Shown: positions 8,376 to 17,400 of the stretch, in pieces | Layout of the letters: every line of letters begins with the position of its first letter | Position numbering within the stretch: the first letter of the stretch is position 1 | Origin: Actinoplanes sp. N902-109 | GTDB lineage: Bacteria; Actinomycetota; Actinomycetes; Mycobacteriales; Micromonosporaceae | Assembly: GCF_000389965.1 (NCBI RefSeq) | Contig: NC_021191.1 | Location: 3,659,501-3,723,500 of the forward strand | Direction of reading: 5' to 3' | Length of the DNA: 64,000 nucleotides | Translations under genes and position numbers: made by a program | The notes under the pieces: model-generated | The model's database searches: none | Told to the model about the DNA's origin: nothing | Seen by the model: the letters and a program-made list of their open reading frames with translations, nothing else

Positions 8376-9224
8376 TCAGCGCGGGGCCACGACGTGCTGG
8401 CGGGCGCGGCCCAGCCGGTCGATGCCCAGCTCCATGACGTCGCCGGGCTGCAGCCACACCTGGGGCGACAAGCCCATGCCCACGCCGGGTGGGGTGCCGG
8501 TGTTGATCAGGTCGCCGGGTTCGAGGACGAGGAACTGGCTCAGGTAGTGCACGACGACGTACGGATCGAAGATCATGGTCCTGGTGTTGCCGGTCTGCCG
8601 GCGCACGCCGTTGACGTCGAGCCACATGCCCAGGTCGCGGAGGTCAGGAATCTCGTCCGGGGTGGCCAGCCAGGGCCCGGCGGGGTTGAACGTCTCGGCG
8701 GACTTGCCCTTGACCCACTGGCCGCCGCGTTCCATCTGGAAGGTGCGCTCGCTGACATCGTTGACCAGCACGTATCCGGCGATGTGCGCGCGGGCCTGCG
8801 CGGGGGAGCCGAGGTAGGAGGCCCGGGTGCCGATGACGATGCCCAGCTCCACCTCCCAGTCGGTCTTGGTGGCGCCGCGGGGGATGCGGACGTCGTCGTC
8901 CGGGCCGATCAGGGTGTTCGGGCTCTTGGTGAACAGGATCGGCTCGTCCGGCACGGCCTGTCCCGTCTCGGCGGCATGGTCGCTGAAGTTCAGGCCGATG
9001 CACAGGATCTGGTGCGGTCGGGCGATCGGCGCGCCGATGCGTTCGCCACCGAACTCGTGCACCTCGCGCGAGGCGATCGCGTCGGTCAGGGTCGCCGGGC
9101 CGCCGGCGGCGAAGAACTTCTCGTCGAAGTCGCCCACCAGGTCGGACACGTCGACGTAGTGCTTGTCGTCGAGGCGGACGACGGGCCTTTCGGCGCCGGG
9201 CGCGCCGATGCGCATGAGGAACAC
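8376..9224 (-). CDS. Fumarylacetoacetate hydrolase family protein; candidate 2,4-diketo-3-deoxy-sugar-acid hydrolase
   Basis: A 282-residue FAH-fold hydrolase. The GTG at 9224 has GGAG 7 nt upstream; the next ATG is at 9215. Metal-site acidic residues are visible in DWEVELGIVIG and the following LVNDVSERTFQ, and the C-terminal motif LINTGTPPGVGMG is typical. Members near sugar-acid dehydratases cleave 2,4-diketo-3-deoxy acids, as in L-fuconate and L-rhamnonate breakdown to pyruvate plus lactate. It is the last gene of the minus-strand IclR/SMP-30/FAH unit, with a 16-bp gap. Other acylpyruvase substrates remain possible. Confidence 0.88.
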   Translation of the reverse strand: MFLMRIGAPGAERPVVRLDDKHYVDVSDLVGDFDEKFFAAGGPATLTDAIASREVHEFGGERIGAPIARPHQILCIGLNFSDHAAETGQAVPDEPILFTKSPNTLIGPDDDVRIPRGATKTDWEVELGIVIGTRASYLGSPAQARAHIAGYVLVNDVSERTFQMERGGQWVKGKSAETFNPAGPWLATPDEIPDLRDLGMWLDVNGVRRQTGNTRTMIFDPYVVVHYLSQFLVLEPGDLINTGTPPGVGMGLSPQVWLQPGDVMELGIDRLGRARQHVVAPR

Positions 9225-9240
9225 GGGATTGCTCCGTTGG

Positions 9241-10131
9241 TCAGAGGGCGGGATTCCAGTAGGTGCCGGGCAGTCCCACGGCGTCGACGCGGGCGGTGAA
9301 CAGCCGTCCCGAGCCGGGGTGGTGCGCCAGGTCGGCGGTGCTGAGCCCGGTGGTGGCCGTAGTGATGACGAGCAGGTCCAGGCCGGGACCGGCGAACGTG
9401 ACGCTGGTGGTGTGCGGCGCGTCAACGGTGACAGTGGCCAGCTGCCTGCCGTCCGGGCTGCGGCACTCGACCCGGCCGCCGCCCCAAATCGCGATCCACA
9501 GGTTGCCGTCGGCGTCGGCGCACATGCCGTCGGGATAGTCGTCGGTGAAGCGGAAGGCCTCGTGCCGGTCGCCGGTGGCGCCGGTGGCGGCGTCGTAGTC
9601 GCGCACCCAGACCGTGCCGGGGACCGTGTCGATGCTGTACAGCCGGTCCCCGGCCGGGTTCCACGCCAGCCCGTTGGACATGGTGAGGTCGGCGTCGAGG
9701 GTGGTGAGCCCGTCGCGGCCCAGCCGGACCAGGACCTCCGACGTCGCGGTCTCCCGCGGGTCGAGGCTGCCGACCAGGAACCGGCCGGCCGGGTCGACAG
9801 CGCCGTCGTTGAGCCGGCTGCGGGTGCCGCGGGGGAGCACCCTGGCGAGCTCAGTGCGCGTGCCGTCGAGCCCGACCCGGGTGAGCGTCTCGCGTTCGGC
9901 CACCAGCAGCTCGCCGGAGGCGGCCACGGCGACCGCGCCGACCTCCGCGGTGAAGTCCCGGGTGCCGGACCGGGTCACGGCGCCGGTCGTGCTGTCGAGC
10001 TCGCCCTCGTGGAGGGCGTGCCCGGCGATGTCGACCCACAGCAACCGGTTGCGGGCGGGATCCCACACGGGTCCCTCGCCGAGCCGGAAGACGCCGGCGT
10101 CGGTGGGCCGGGCGGTGCGGGCGGCGCTCAC
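9241..10131 (-). CDS. SMP-30/gluconolactonase family sugar lactonase
   Basis: A 296-residue six-bladed beta-propeller lactonase. Metal and active-site features of the family are visible: LGEGPVWD near the N terminus (Glu ligand), SRLNDGAVD (Asn ligand, ~112-120), MSNGLAWNP (Asn ligand) and YPDGMCADADGN (Asp ligand). It would open a sugar 1,5- or 1,4-lactone to the aldonate, the step before the dehydratase encoded across the divergent promoter. Its GTG overlaps the IclR stop (GTGA), so the two are coupled. Confidence 0.9.
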   Translation of the reverse strand: MSAARTARPTDAGVFRLGEGPVWDPARNRLLWVDIAGHALHEGELDSTTGAVTRSGTRDFTAEVGAVAVAASGELLVAERETLTRVGLDGTRTELARVLPRGTRSRLNDGAVDPAGRFLVGSLDPRETATSEVLVRLGRDGLTTLDADLTMSNGLAWNPAGDRLYSIDTVPGTVWVRDYDAATGATGDRHEAFRFTDDYPDGMCADADGNLWIAIWGGGRVECRSPDGRQLATVTVDAPHTTSVTFAGPGLDLLVITTATTGLSTADLAHHPGSGRLFTARVDAVGLPGTYWNPAL

Positions 10132-10970
10132 CGTGGCTCCGCGGGGTCGGCGACGACGGCCAGGATGGCGGGCAGGTCGTCGATGAGCTTCTTCAGCGGC
10201 GTGCGATAGGCCAGGCTGCTGATGCTGATCGCGCCGCTGGGCCGGCTCGGCGAGGTGAGGAACACCGGCACGGCCAGGCAGTTGACCCCGGGCTCGTTCT
10301 CCTCGTCGTCGGTGCCGAAACCGCGTTCGCGGGTGCGGACCAGCTCGGCGTGCAGCTGCTCGGCGGTGCCGATCGAGTGCTCGGTGGGCCGGGCGAGGGG
10401 GCGGTCGCCGACCCAGTCACGCACCTGCTGCTCGGTGTGCAGCACGTGGGCCAGCAGCAGCTTGCCGACGGCGGTGCAGTGCGCGGGGTTGCGGCCCCCG
10501 ACCACGGAGGTCAGCCGGATCGCGCCGGCGGCAGGGTCGAGCTTCGAGCGGTAGACCACGTCGCGGCCGTCGAGGCCGGCGTAGTGGACCGTCTCGCCGT
10601 ACCGTTCGCAGAGCCGCTGCAGGACGGGCTGGACGCGGACGTGATCGGGCCGGGCCTCGTGGTGGGCGAAGGCCAGCCGCAGGAACTCGTCGCCCAGCAC
10701 GTACCGGCCGTAGCCGTCCTGCGCGGCGAACCCCGCCCGGCGCAGCGACGCGAGGGCGCGGTGCACGGTCGGCTTGGCGCTGGCGACCGTTCGCGCCATG
10801 TCCTCCAGGCCGATGCCCCGCGGGTGTCTCGCCAGCTCGGCGAGGACGGCGAGGACCCGGTCGGAGCCGACGACCCGATCCGAGCCGACGACCCGATCCG
10901 GGCCGACCCGCTCCGGGCCGACGACCCGATCCGAGCCGACCCGGTCCGGCGTGGGCTCGTGCTGCGTCAC
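10128..10970 (-). CDS. IclR family regulator with a repetitive N-terminal extension
   Basis: The IclR HTH lies at ~40-85 (GLEDMARTVASAKPTVHRAL) and the effector domain follows to residue ~275 (HCTAVGKLLLAHV is a family signature). I take the GTG at 10970 as start. This gives ~30 residues of Asp/Arg/Val/Gly repeats (SDRVVG-like) before the HTH, encoded by near-identical 15-18-bp DNA units. A start inside the repeats cannot be excluded. It heads the minus-strand lactonase/hydrolase unit and diverges from the dehydratase gene, so it probably controls both halves of the sugar-acid pathway. Confidence 0.85.
   Translation of the reverse strand: MTQHEPTPDRVGSDRVVGPERVGPDRVVGSDRVVGSDRVLAVLAELARHPRGIGLEDMARTVASAKPTVHRALASLRRAGFAAQDGYGRYVLGDEFLRLAFAHHEARPDHVRVQPVLQRLCERYGETVHYAGLDGRDVVYRSKLDPAAGAIRLTSVVGGRNPAHCTAVGKLLLAHVLHTEQQVRDWVGDRPLARPTEHSIGTAEQLHAELVRTRERGFGTDDEENEPGVNCLAVPVFLTSPSRPSGAISISSLAYRTPLKKLIDDLPAILAVVADPAEPR
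10854..10948. repeat. In-frame 15/18-bp repeats in the IclR gene 5' end
   Basis: Units related to GACGACCCGATCCGAGCC recur about five times, in 18-bp and 15-bp versions. Every unit is a multiple of three, so copy-number changes would lengthen or shorten the regulator's N-terminal arm without shifting the frame. Confidence 0.8.
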
Positions 10971-11064
10971 GATTCCGGATGCTAGACCACGGTTCCGGCA
11001 GATTGAAAGAGGGTTCACACATCGATGGCGGTGCCGTACGTTCGGTTCCGAGAAGGGGGTCACG

Positions 11065-12774
11065 ATGCAGCCTCGTCGCAGCGCGCAGTGGTATGCCGGA
11101 TCGGACCGCAACAGCTACATCCACCGCGCGTGGATGCGCCGGGGCCTGCCCGCCGATGCCTTCGACGGGCGCCCGCACATCGCGATCGCCAACACCGCCT
11201 CGGACCTCACCCCGTGCAACGCCCATCTCGACGAGGTCGCCCGCAGCGTGTCCGACGGGATCCACCAGGCCGGTGGCATCGCGCTGAACCTGCCGGTGGT
11301 GTCGCTCGGCGAGACGCAGGTGCGGCCCACCGCGATGCTGTGGCGCAACATGGCCGCTATGGCGATCGAGGAGATGCTGCGCGCCAACCCGATCGACGGG
11401 GTGGTGCTGCTGGGCGGCTGTGACAAGACGATCCCCGCGTTGCTGATGGGTGCCGCGTCGGTGGACCTGCCCGCGGTCGTCGTGCCCGGCGGACCGATGC
11501 TGACCGGGACCTTCCGCGGCGTACCGCTGGGCTGCGGGACCGACGTCTGGAAGCTGTCCGAGGAGGTCCGCGCCGGCACGCTGCGCGCCGCGGAGTTCCA
11601 GCGCTCCGAGTCGTCGATGATCAGGAGCAAGGGCCACTGCAACACCATGGGTACGGCGTCCACCATGGGTCTGCTGGCCGAGGTGCTCGGCATGACGCTG
11701 CCCGGGATCGCGGGCACCCCGGCGCCGGACAGCCGGCTCCTCGAAGCGGCGCATGCCACCGGCGTGCTCGCCGTGGACCTGGTGGACAAGGACCGGCGTC
11801 CCAGCGAGGTGCTGACCCGTGCCTCGTTCCTCAACGCCATCGTGGCCCTGGCGGCGCTGGGTGGCTCGACCAACGCGGTGGTGCACCTGCTGGCCATCGC
11901 GGGCCGTCTCGGCGTCGAGCTGACCCAGGACGACTTCGACCGTACCGGGGCGGGGGTGCCGTTGCTCGTCGATCTGCTGCCCGCCGGGCGGTTCCTGATG
12001 GACGACCTGTACCGCGCCGGTGGTCTGCACGCCGTGCTCGCCGAGATCCGTGACCTGCTCGACCCGTCCGCGATCACGGTCACCGGCAAGCCGCTGGTCG
12101 ATCAGCTCGGCGACGCCCGGGTGTACGACCGCGAGGTGATCCGGCCGCGGGAGCAACCGCTGCAGCCACACGCGGGCATCACGGTGCTGCGCGGCAACCT
12201 CGCCCCGGGCGGCGCCGTCATCAAGCCCGCCGCCGCCTCCCCGCACCTGCTGCGGCACCGTGGCCCGGCGGTGGTCTTCGACTCGGTCGAGGATCTGCAC
12301 GCCCGGCTCGACGACCCCGGCCTGCCGGTCACCGCAGACTCGGTGCTGATCCTGCGCGGCTGCGGTCCCAAGGGCTACCCCGGCATGCCGGAGGTCGCCA
12401 ACCTGCCGCTGCCCGCCAAGCTCCTGGAGCAGGGGGTACGGGACATGGTGCGGATCTGCGACGGCAGGATGAGCGGCACCGCGTACGGGACAGTGGTGCT
12501 GCACGTCGTCCCCGAGGCCGCCGCCGGTGGGCCCCTCGCCAAGGTCCGCACCGGCGACACGATCGTCCTGGACGTCGCCAACCGGCGGCTCGACGTGGAG
12601 GACGCCGACTTCCTCACCCGCGAACCCGCCCGCGAGACCGTCGAGGCGTTCGCCACCCCGGCCCGCGGCTGGGAACGCCTCTACGTCGACACCGTGGGCC
12701 AGGCCGACACCGGCGCCGACTGCGACTTCCTGCTCGGTTCCAGCGGCGACCAGGTCGCCCGCGAATCCCACTGA
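11065..12774 (+). CDS. IlvD/Edd family sugar-acid dehydratase
   Basis: A 569-residue Fe-S dehydratase. The three cluster cysteines are visible at residues 51 (DLTPCNAH), 119 (GGCDKT) and 192 (GHCNTMGTAST). Length and context point to a pentonate/hexonate dehydratase (L-arabinonate, D-xylonate or L-fuconate type), not housekeeping IlvD, converting an aldonate to a 2-keto-3-deoxy acid. The start ATG at 11065 is preceded by AGAAGGGGG. An SDR gene follows after 18 bp. The 94-bp gap to the divergent IclR gene must hold both promoters. Confidence 0.9.
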   Translation: MQPRRSAQWYAGSDRNSYIHRAWMRRGLPADAFDGRPHIAIANTASDLTPCNAHLDEVARSVSDGIHQAGGIALNLPVVSLGETQVRPTAMLWRNMAAMAIEEMLRANPIDGVVLLGGCDKTIPALLMGAASVDLPAVVVPGGPMLTGTFRGVPLGCGTDVWKLSEEVRAGTLRAAEFQRSESSMIRSKGHCNTMGTASTMGLLAEVLGMTLPGIAGTPAPDSRLLEAAHATGVLAVDLVDKDRRPSEVLTRASFLNAIVALAALGGSTNAVVHLLAIAGRLGVELTQDDFDRTGAGVPLLVDLLPAGRFLMDDLYRAGGLHAVLAEIRDLLDPSAITVTGKPLVDQLGDARVYDREVIRPREQPLQPHAGITVLRGNLAPGGAVIKPAAASPHLLRHRGPAVVFDSVEDLHARLDDPGLPVTADSVLILRGCGPKGYPGMPEVANLPLPAKLLEQGVRDMVRICDGRMSGTAYGTVVLHVVPEAAAGGPLAKVRTGDTIVLDVANRRLDVEDADFLTREPARETVEAFATPARGWERLYVDTVGQADTGADCDFLLGSSGDQVARESH

Positions 12775-12792
12775 CGGCGAGAGGCGCCTGCC

Positions 12793-13539
12793 ATGACGGA
12801 ATTCCAGGGGCTGCGGGCCGTCGTCACCGGCGGCGCGTCCGGCATCGGCCTGGCAACCGCGACCCTGCTCGCCGGGCGCGGCTGCGCTGTCGCCTGCCTC
12901 GACCTCAACACCGGCGTCGACGAGCCGCTGCTGGGCATCGGCTGTGACGTCACCGACGACGCCTCGGTGCGCGCAGCGGTCGCCGCGGCCGTGCGTGCGC
13001 TGGGTGGCCTCGACATCGTCGTCAACAACGCCGGCATCGGCGCGCAGGGCACCGTCGAGGACAACGACGACGCCGAGTGGGGGCACGTGCTCGACGTCAA
13101 CGTCCAGGGCATGGTCCGCGTCGCCCGGGCCGCCCTGCCGTACCTGCGCGAGTCCCGGCACGCCGCGATCGTGAACACCGGCTCGATCGTGGCGACCGCC
13201 GGGCTGCCCCAGCGGGCGCTCTACTCGGCGAGCAAGGGCGCCGTGCAGTCGCTGACCCTGGCGATGGCCGCCGACCACATCGGCGAGGGCATCCGGGTCA
13301 ACTGCGTCAACCCCGGCACCGCCGACACCCCGTGGATCGGCCGCCTGCTGGCCGCGGCGGCCGACCCGGCGGCCGAGCGGGCCGCGCTCAACGCCCGCCA
13401 GCCCACCGGGCGCCTGGTCACCGCCGAGGAGGTGGCCGCCGCGATCGCCTATCTGGCCAGTCCGCTGGCGTCGGCGACCACGGGCACCGTGCTGGCGGTC
13501 GACGGCGGCATGCAGGGTCTGCGCCTGCGCAAGAAATAG
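12793..13539 (+). CDS. SDR oxidoreductase; candidate 2-keto-3-deoxy-sugar-acid dehydrogenase
   Basis: A 248-residue classical SDR with TGGASGIG (~12-19), NNAG (~77-80), catalytic Ser in NTGSIV and YSASK (~142-146), ending in the usual VDGG motif. A short Asp-ending beta-2 strand (ACLDLN) suggests NAD preference. Its place after the dehydratase, with a diketo-acid hydrolase and lactonase in the divergent unit, fits oxidation of 2-keto-3-deoxy-L-fuconate (or the rhamnonate analogue) to the 2,4-diketo acid. That role is inferred from gene set, not from residues. Confidence 0.87.
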   Translation: MTEFQGLRAVVTGGASGIGLATATLLAGRGCAVACLDLNTGVDEPLLGIGCDVTDDASVRAAVAAAVRALGGLDIVVNNAGIGAQGTVEDNDDAEWGHVLDVNVQGMVRVARAALPYLRESRHAAIVNTGSIVATAGLPQRALYSASKGAVQSLTLAMAADHIGEGIRVNCVNPGTADTPWIGRLLAAAADPAAERAALNARQPTGRLVTAEEVAAAIAYLASPLASATTGTVLAVDGGMQGLRLRKK

Positions 13540-13549
13540 GCGCGGGCTC

Positions 13550-14178
13550 AGAGCCGGCCGGCGGTGCGACCCGCTCGGACCGCACCCGGCTCAGCGCGCC
13601 CGGCAGGTCGCTCAGCAACGTACAGTGCGCCCTGCGTGTCGACGCCGGACGCGGTCGGCTGGGTGGGGAAGTGGCCGATCGTGCGCGACCCCCGGTACAC
13701 CACGCCGCCGGTGACCGAGCAGGGGGGTTTGCCCGCGCAGCCGCGCCGGACGTCGATCGCACGATCTTGCCGAGCAGGGTGCCGAGGCCCTGGCCGGCTT
13801 GTCCGGATCGTCGGCGTAACCACCGTCGCCGGTGGACCAAAACAGGTGGCCGTCGCGGCCGAACGCCACTGCCCGCCGTTGTGGTTGCCGTACTCGGCGT
13901 GCTCCTGGGTGAGCAGCACCTCCAGCCGCTCGGGCACTCAGGGGCGGCCGCGCCACGGTCAGCGCACCGGCCGGCCGGCTGGTGCAGGAATCGTGATCGG
14001 CCGCCGCAGACCGAAGGCCACCTGCTCGGACACCACGGTCAGCTCGGTGAGCGCGGCACCGGGCGGCCACCGGCGGGCCGGTCGCGGTGGTGCCGGTCGC
14101 CGCCGCCGTCACCGGCAGCAGGGACAGGACCAGCGGAAACAGGGCGGTCAGCAGGGTGACCGTGCGCCGTCGCGGCAT
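13550..14178 (-). pseudogene. Decayed PQQ-dependent glucose/sorbosone dehydrogenase
   Basis: The minus strand carries recognisable pieces in different frames. A signal peptide starts with MPRRRTVTLLTALFPLV at 14178 (GAGGAG upstream), followed by TELTVVSEQVAFGLRRP. After an apparent internal deletion comes EVLLTQEHAEYGNHNGGQ, then frame-changed AFGRDGHLFWSTGDGGYADD, GLGTLLGKIVR and VTGGVVYRGSR. These match, in order, conserved stretches of exported glucose/sorbosone dehydrogenase propellers. No single frame is intact and the total is far too short (family ~350-450 aa), so I call a frameshifted, internally deleted remnant. Its ends are approximate. Confidence 0.75.
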
Positions 14179-14428
14179 GGTCGGCTCCTCGCGTTGCGGG
14201 GCGGGCATGAAACCGGGAGCTTTCCCACAATGCATCGAAGTCTACAAATAACTGTGGCGAGGATGCGTACTGTTTCGGGCTTAAGGCCCGGGTACAGCCG
14301 GGTGGGGGAGTGAATGGCAGGTACTTCCCGGCTTCGCGGAATCACGGAAAAGTCGGCCACCGTCACGCTCTGGTGCCCGCGCGATCACGGCTCTACTGTG
14401 ATCACGCGATATATCGAACGGGGGCGTT

Positions 14429-17400
14429 ATGTGGCGGAGGCTTCTGCCTGCCTTTCTCGTGGCGGGTCTGATCGTCGGCGGACTCGCGGTGCCGGCTTTC
14501 CATGGTGCGTCTCAGGCGGCCTGCGGTGACCGGGCCGGCAGTGAACCAGCCGCCATCAAGCTGGCGATCAGCTGCGACCAGCCGGTGGCGGTCGACTCCT
14601 CACGAACCGAGTTCTCCCAGGTGGTCGCGCAGCCCGACGGTCGCCTCCGGTTCGAGTCGGCGGTGGTGCCGCAGCGGGCCCGCAAGGGCTCCGGATGGGC
14701 CGACCTCGACCTGAGGCTCAGCCGGGGCGGCGACGGCCGGCTCCGTCCGGCCGTGTCGGTAGCCGATGTGGCGTTCTCCGGCGGCGGCTCCGGCCCGCTG
14801 GTGACCTTGACCCGCGGCGGCCAGACCATGACCATGTCCTGGCCCGGCGCACTACCCGCCCCGGTGATAACCGGCGACGCCGCCACGTATCCCGAGGTGC
14901 TGTCCGGTGTGGACCTCGTGGTGCGGGCAACCGGGACCGGCTTCGCCCACGCACTCGTGATCAAATCGGCAGCGGCGGCGGCCCAGCCCGGCATCGCCAC
15001 GATCCGGTTCCGGCTCGGCGGATCCGCCCGCGTTTCCGCCAACGCCGGCACGCTGACCGCCCGGGGACGTGGCGCGGTGATCGCGACAACCGAGCCCGCG
15101 ACCATGTGGGACTCCCGCAGCGGGCCCGCGACACCGGCCCGGACGGCCGCGACCCGGCGGCAGGCCGCCGAGCGGTCGACCCACCGCAGCGCCGGCGACA
15201 CCGCTCGGATCGCTCCGGTCACCGTCGCACTCAGCGGTGGCGATCTGGTGCTCCGTCCCGACGCCGGATTGCTCGCCGAGGCGGCCTTCCCGCTGTACGT
15301 CGACCCGGCATGGTCGGTCTACAAGAACAAGTGGGCGTACGCGACCGACAACAACTCGAACAACACCGACTACTCCCGGGCGCGGGTCGGTCTGAACCCG
15401 GACACCGGCGCCCTGTACCGGTCGTTCTTCCAGTTCCCGGCCACGGCCAATGGCGTGTCGCTGAGCAGGAAGCACATCGAGTCGGCCCGGGTCGAGATGA
15501 ACCTCGACCACTCCTGGTCGTGCGACAGCACGGTAACGTCGATGTACTGGACGCCCGCGATCAACGCCACCATGAAGGCGAGCTGGTCGGCGATGAAGTT
15601 GTCGCGCGTGCTGGGAACCGCGTCCGGGCACGCCAACGAGGCGGGTGGTTGCGACTCGTACCAGGGTGACATGAAGATGAACTTCGATGGCACCACCGTC
15701 ACCCAGTTGCTCCGCGACGCCGCGAACGGCGGCTGGAGCGCGCTCACCGTCGGTTTCACCGCCCGGGCCGCCGACGGCAGCGGCGAGTCGACACAGAGCC
15801 GGTGGAAGAAGTTCTACCCGAACGACGCGAAGTTGTTCGTCGACTACGACACCCCGCCGGGCACACCGGTCTACCTGCAGGTGTCGGGGGTGGCCTGCAG
15901 TCCCGGTGTGACCACCGTCGGCACGCTCACGCCGACCTTCTCGGCGATCTTCCCGGATGCTGACGGGTCCGACTCGCTGACCGGTGCGTTCGAGTGGATC
16001 GAGGTGCCGGCCGGTGGGCTGGGCTCGGTGACCGACACCGCGCCGGTGCGCAAGGGTGCGCCACCCAGCAAGACTTCGGTGACCCCCGGAGCTCGGGCGA
16101 CCAGCGCAGCCGTCACGGCAGTGAAGGACAAGACGTACGCGTTCCGCGCCCGTGGCACGGACAAGGCACCGTATGCGATCACGAGTTCCTGGTCGGCCTG
16201 GTGCCAGTTCAAGGTGGACACCGCGGTGCCGCACGTCACGGCGTCGGTGCTCGCCCTGCCGTCGGGACCGGGACAGAAGGGCCGCATCCGGATCGAGTCG
16301 ACCGATGGCGACGTGACAAAGTTCCAGTACGGCTGGGACGCCGCGACCAAGGTGGTCACCGCGTCGGGCGCCAGCCCCAGGTTCGCCGAGGTCGACATCA
16401 CCGCGCCCCGGTTCGGCCGCAACGTCCTGCTGGTCAAGGCCATCGACACCACCCTGAACGAGGGCAACGGCTCGGTGGAGTTCCTTGTGGGCCGGCCGTC
16501 CCCGCCGATCGCCCGGTGGGGTCTGGAGTCGTACCCGGGGATCAGCCAGGCGGAGGCGCTGTCCGACCGGGTGCCCGCGCCGACCAGCTCGCCGCTGGCC
16601 GCAACCAATGTGAGCTGGCCCGATGACGTACGGCTGATCGGTGGCCGGACCGCCACGTTCGACGGCACGTCGTCGGTGGCCTCGACCGTGTCGCCAGTGG
16701 TGGACACCACCGGCTCGTTCAGCGTGTCCGGCCTGGTGCGGATCGGCGTGCTGCCGACCGCCGACGTCACCGTTGCCACCCAGGACGGCGCCGATGCGGC
16801 CGGGTTCGAGCTCGGCATCCGGCGCAGCGGCAACCCGCTCGTCCCGCGCTGGTCTTTCTCGATGCGCGACAACGGCGCGCAATCCAGCGCGATCGTTGCA
16901 GCGGTGTCGCCAACGGCAGTCAACTCGGCGGACCTCGGCCGCTGGGTACAGGTGGCAGGCACGTTCGACGCCGCGGAGAAGAAGGTGCGGCTCTACGTCG
17001 ACGGGCTGCTGGTCGCCCAGGCCGAACGCACGGCGGTGCCCTGGCCGGCAACCGGCGGGTTTGCGGTCGGCCGCGGCTTCGGCTCGGGCGCCGGCACCGG
17101 GTTCTTCCCCGGGTCGATCGCCGACGTGCAGGTCTTCGACCGGGTGCTGGAGCCCCAGGACTTCACCGGTCAGCTGGGCACCGACCCGACATCCGGCGGT
17201 TTCGACGAACCCGGCATCAGCACGCCGATCCAGGTGGGTGACTGGGACTACGAGGCGGCGGTCGGTTGCTACGTCGCCGACCTGCGGGACACCTGCGAGG
17301 CACCCGACACCCGCACCGCGTGGGGCCGGTGGCAAGCCCTGACCAGGGGTTCACAGGTGGGGGCCGGGCACACGGCGAGCCAGTCGGGCTTATGGGTGGA

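Noticed and set aside
10417..13278. A 953-codon minus-strand frame opposite the dehydratase and SDR genes
   Set aside because: It has low-complexity His/Gly/Arg composition and lies antisense to two well-recognised enzymes; treated as a shadow.
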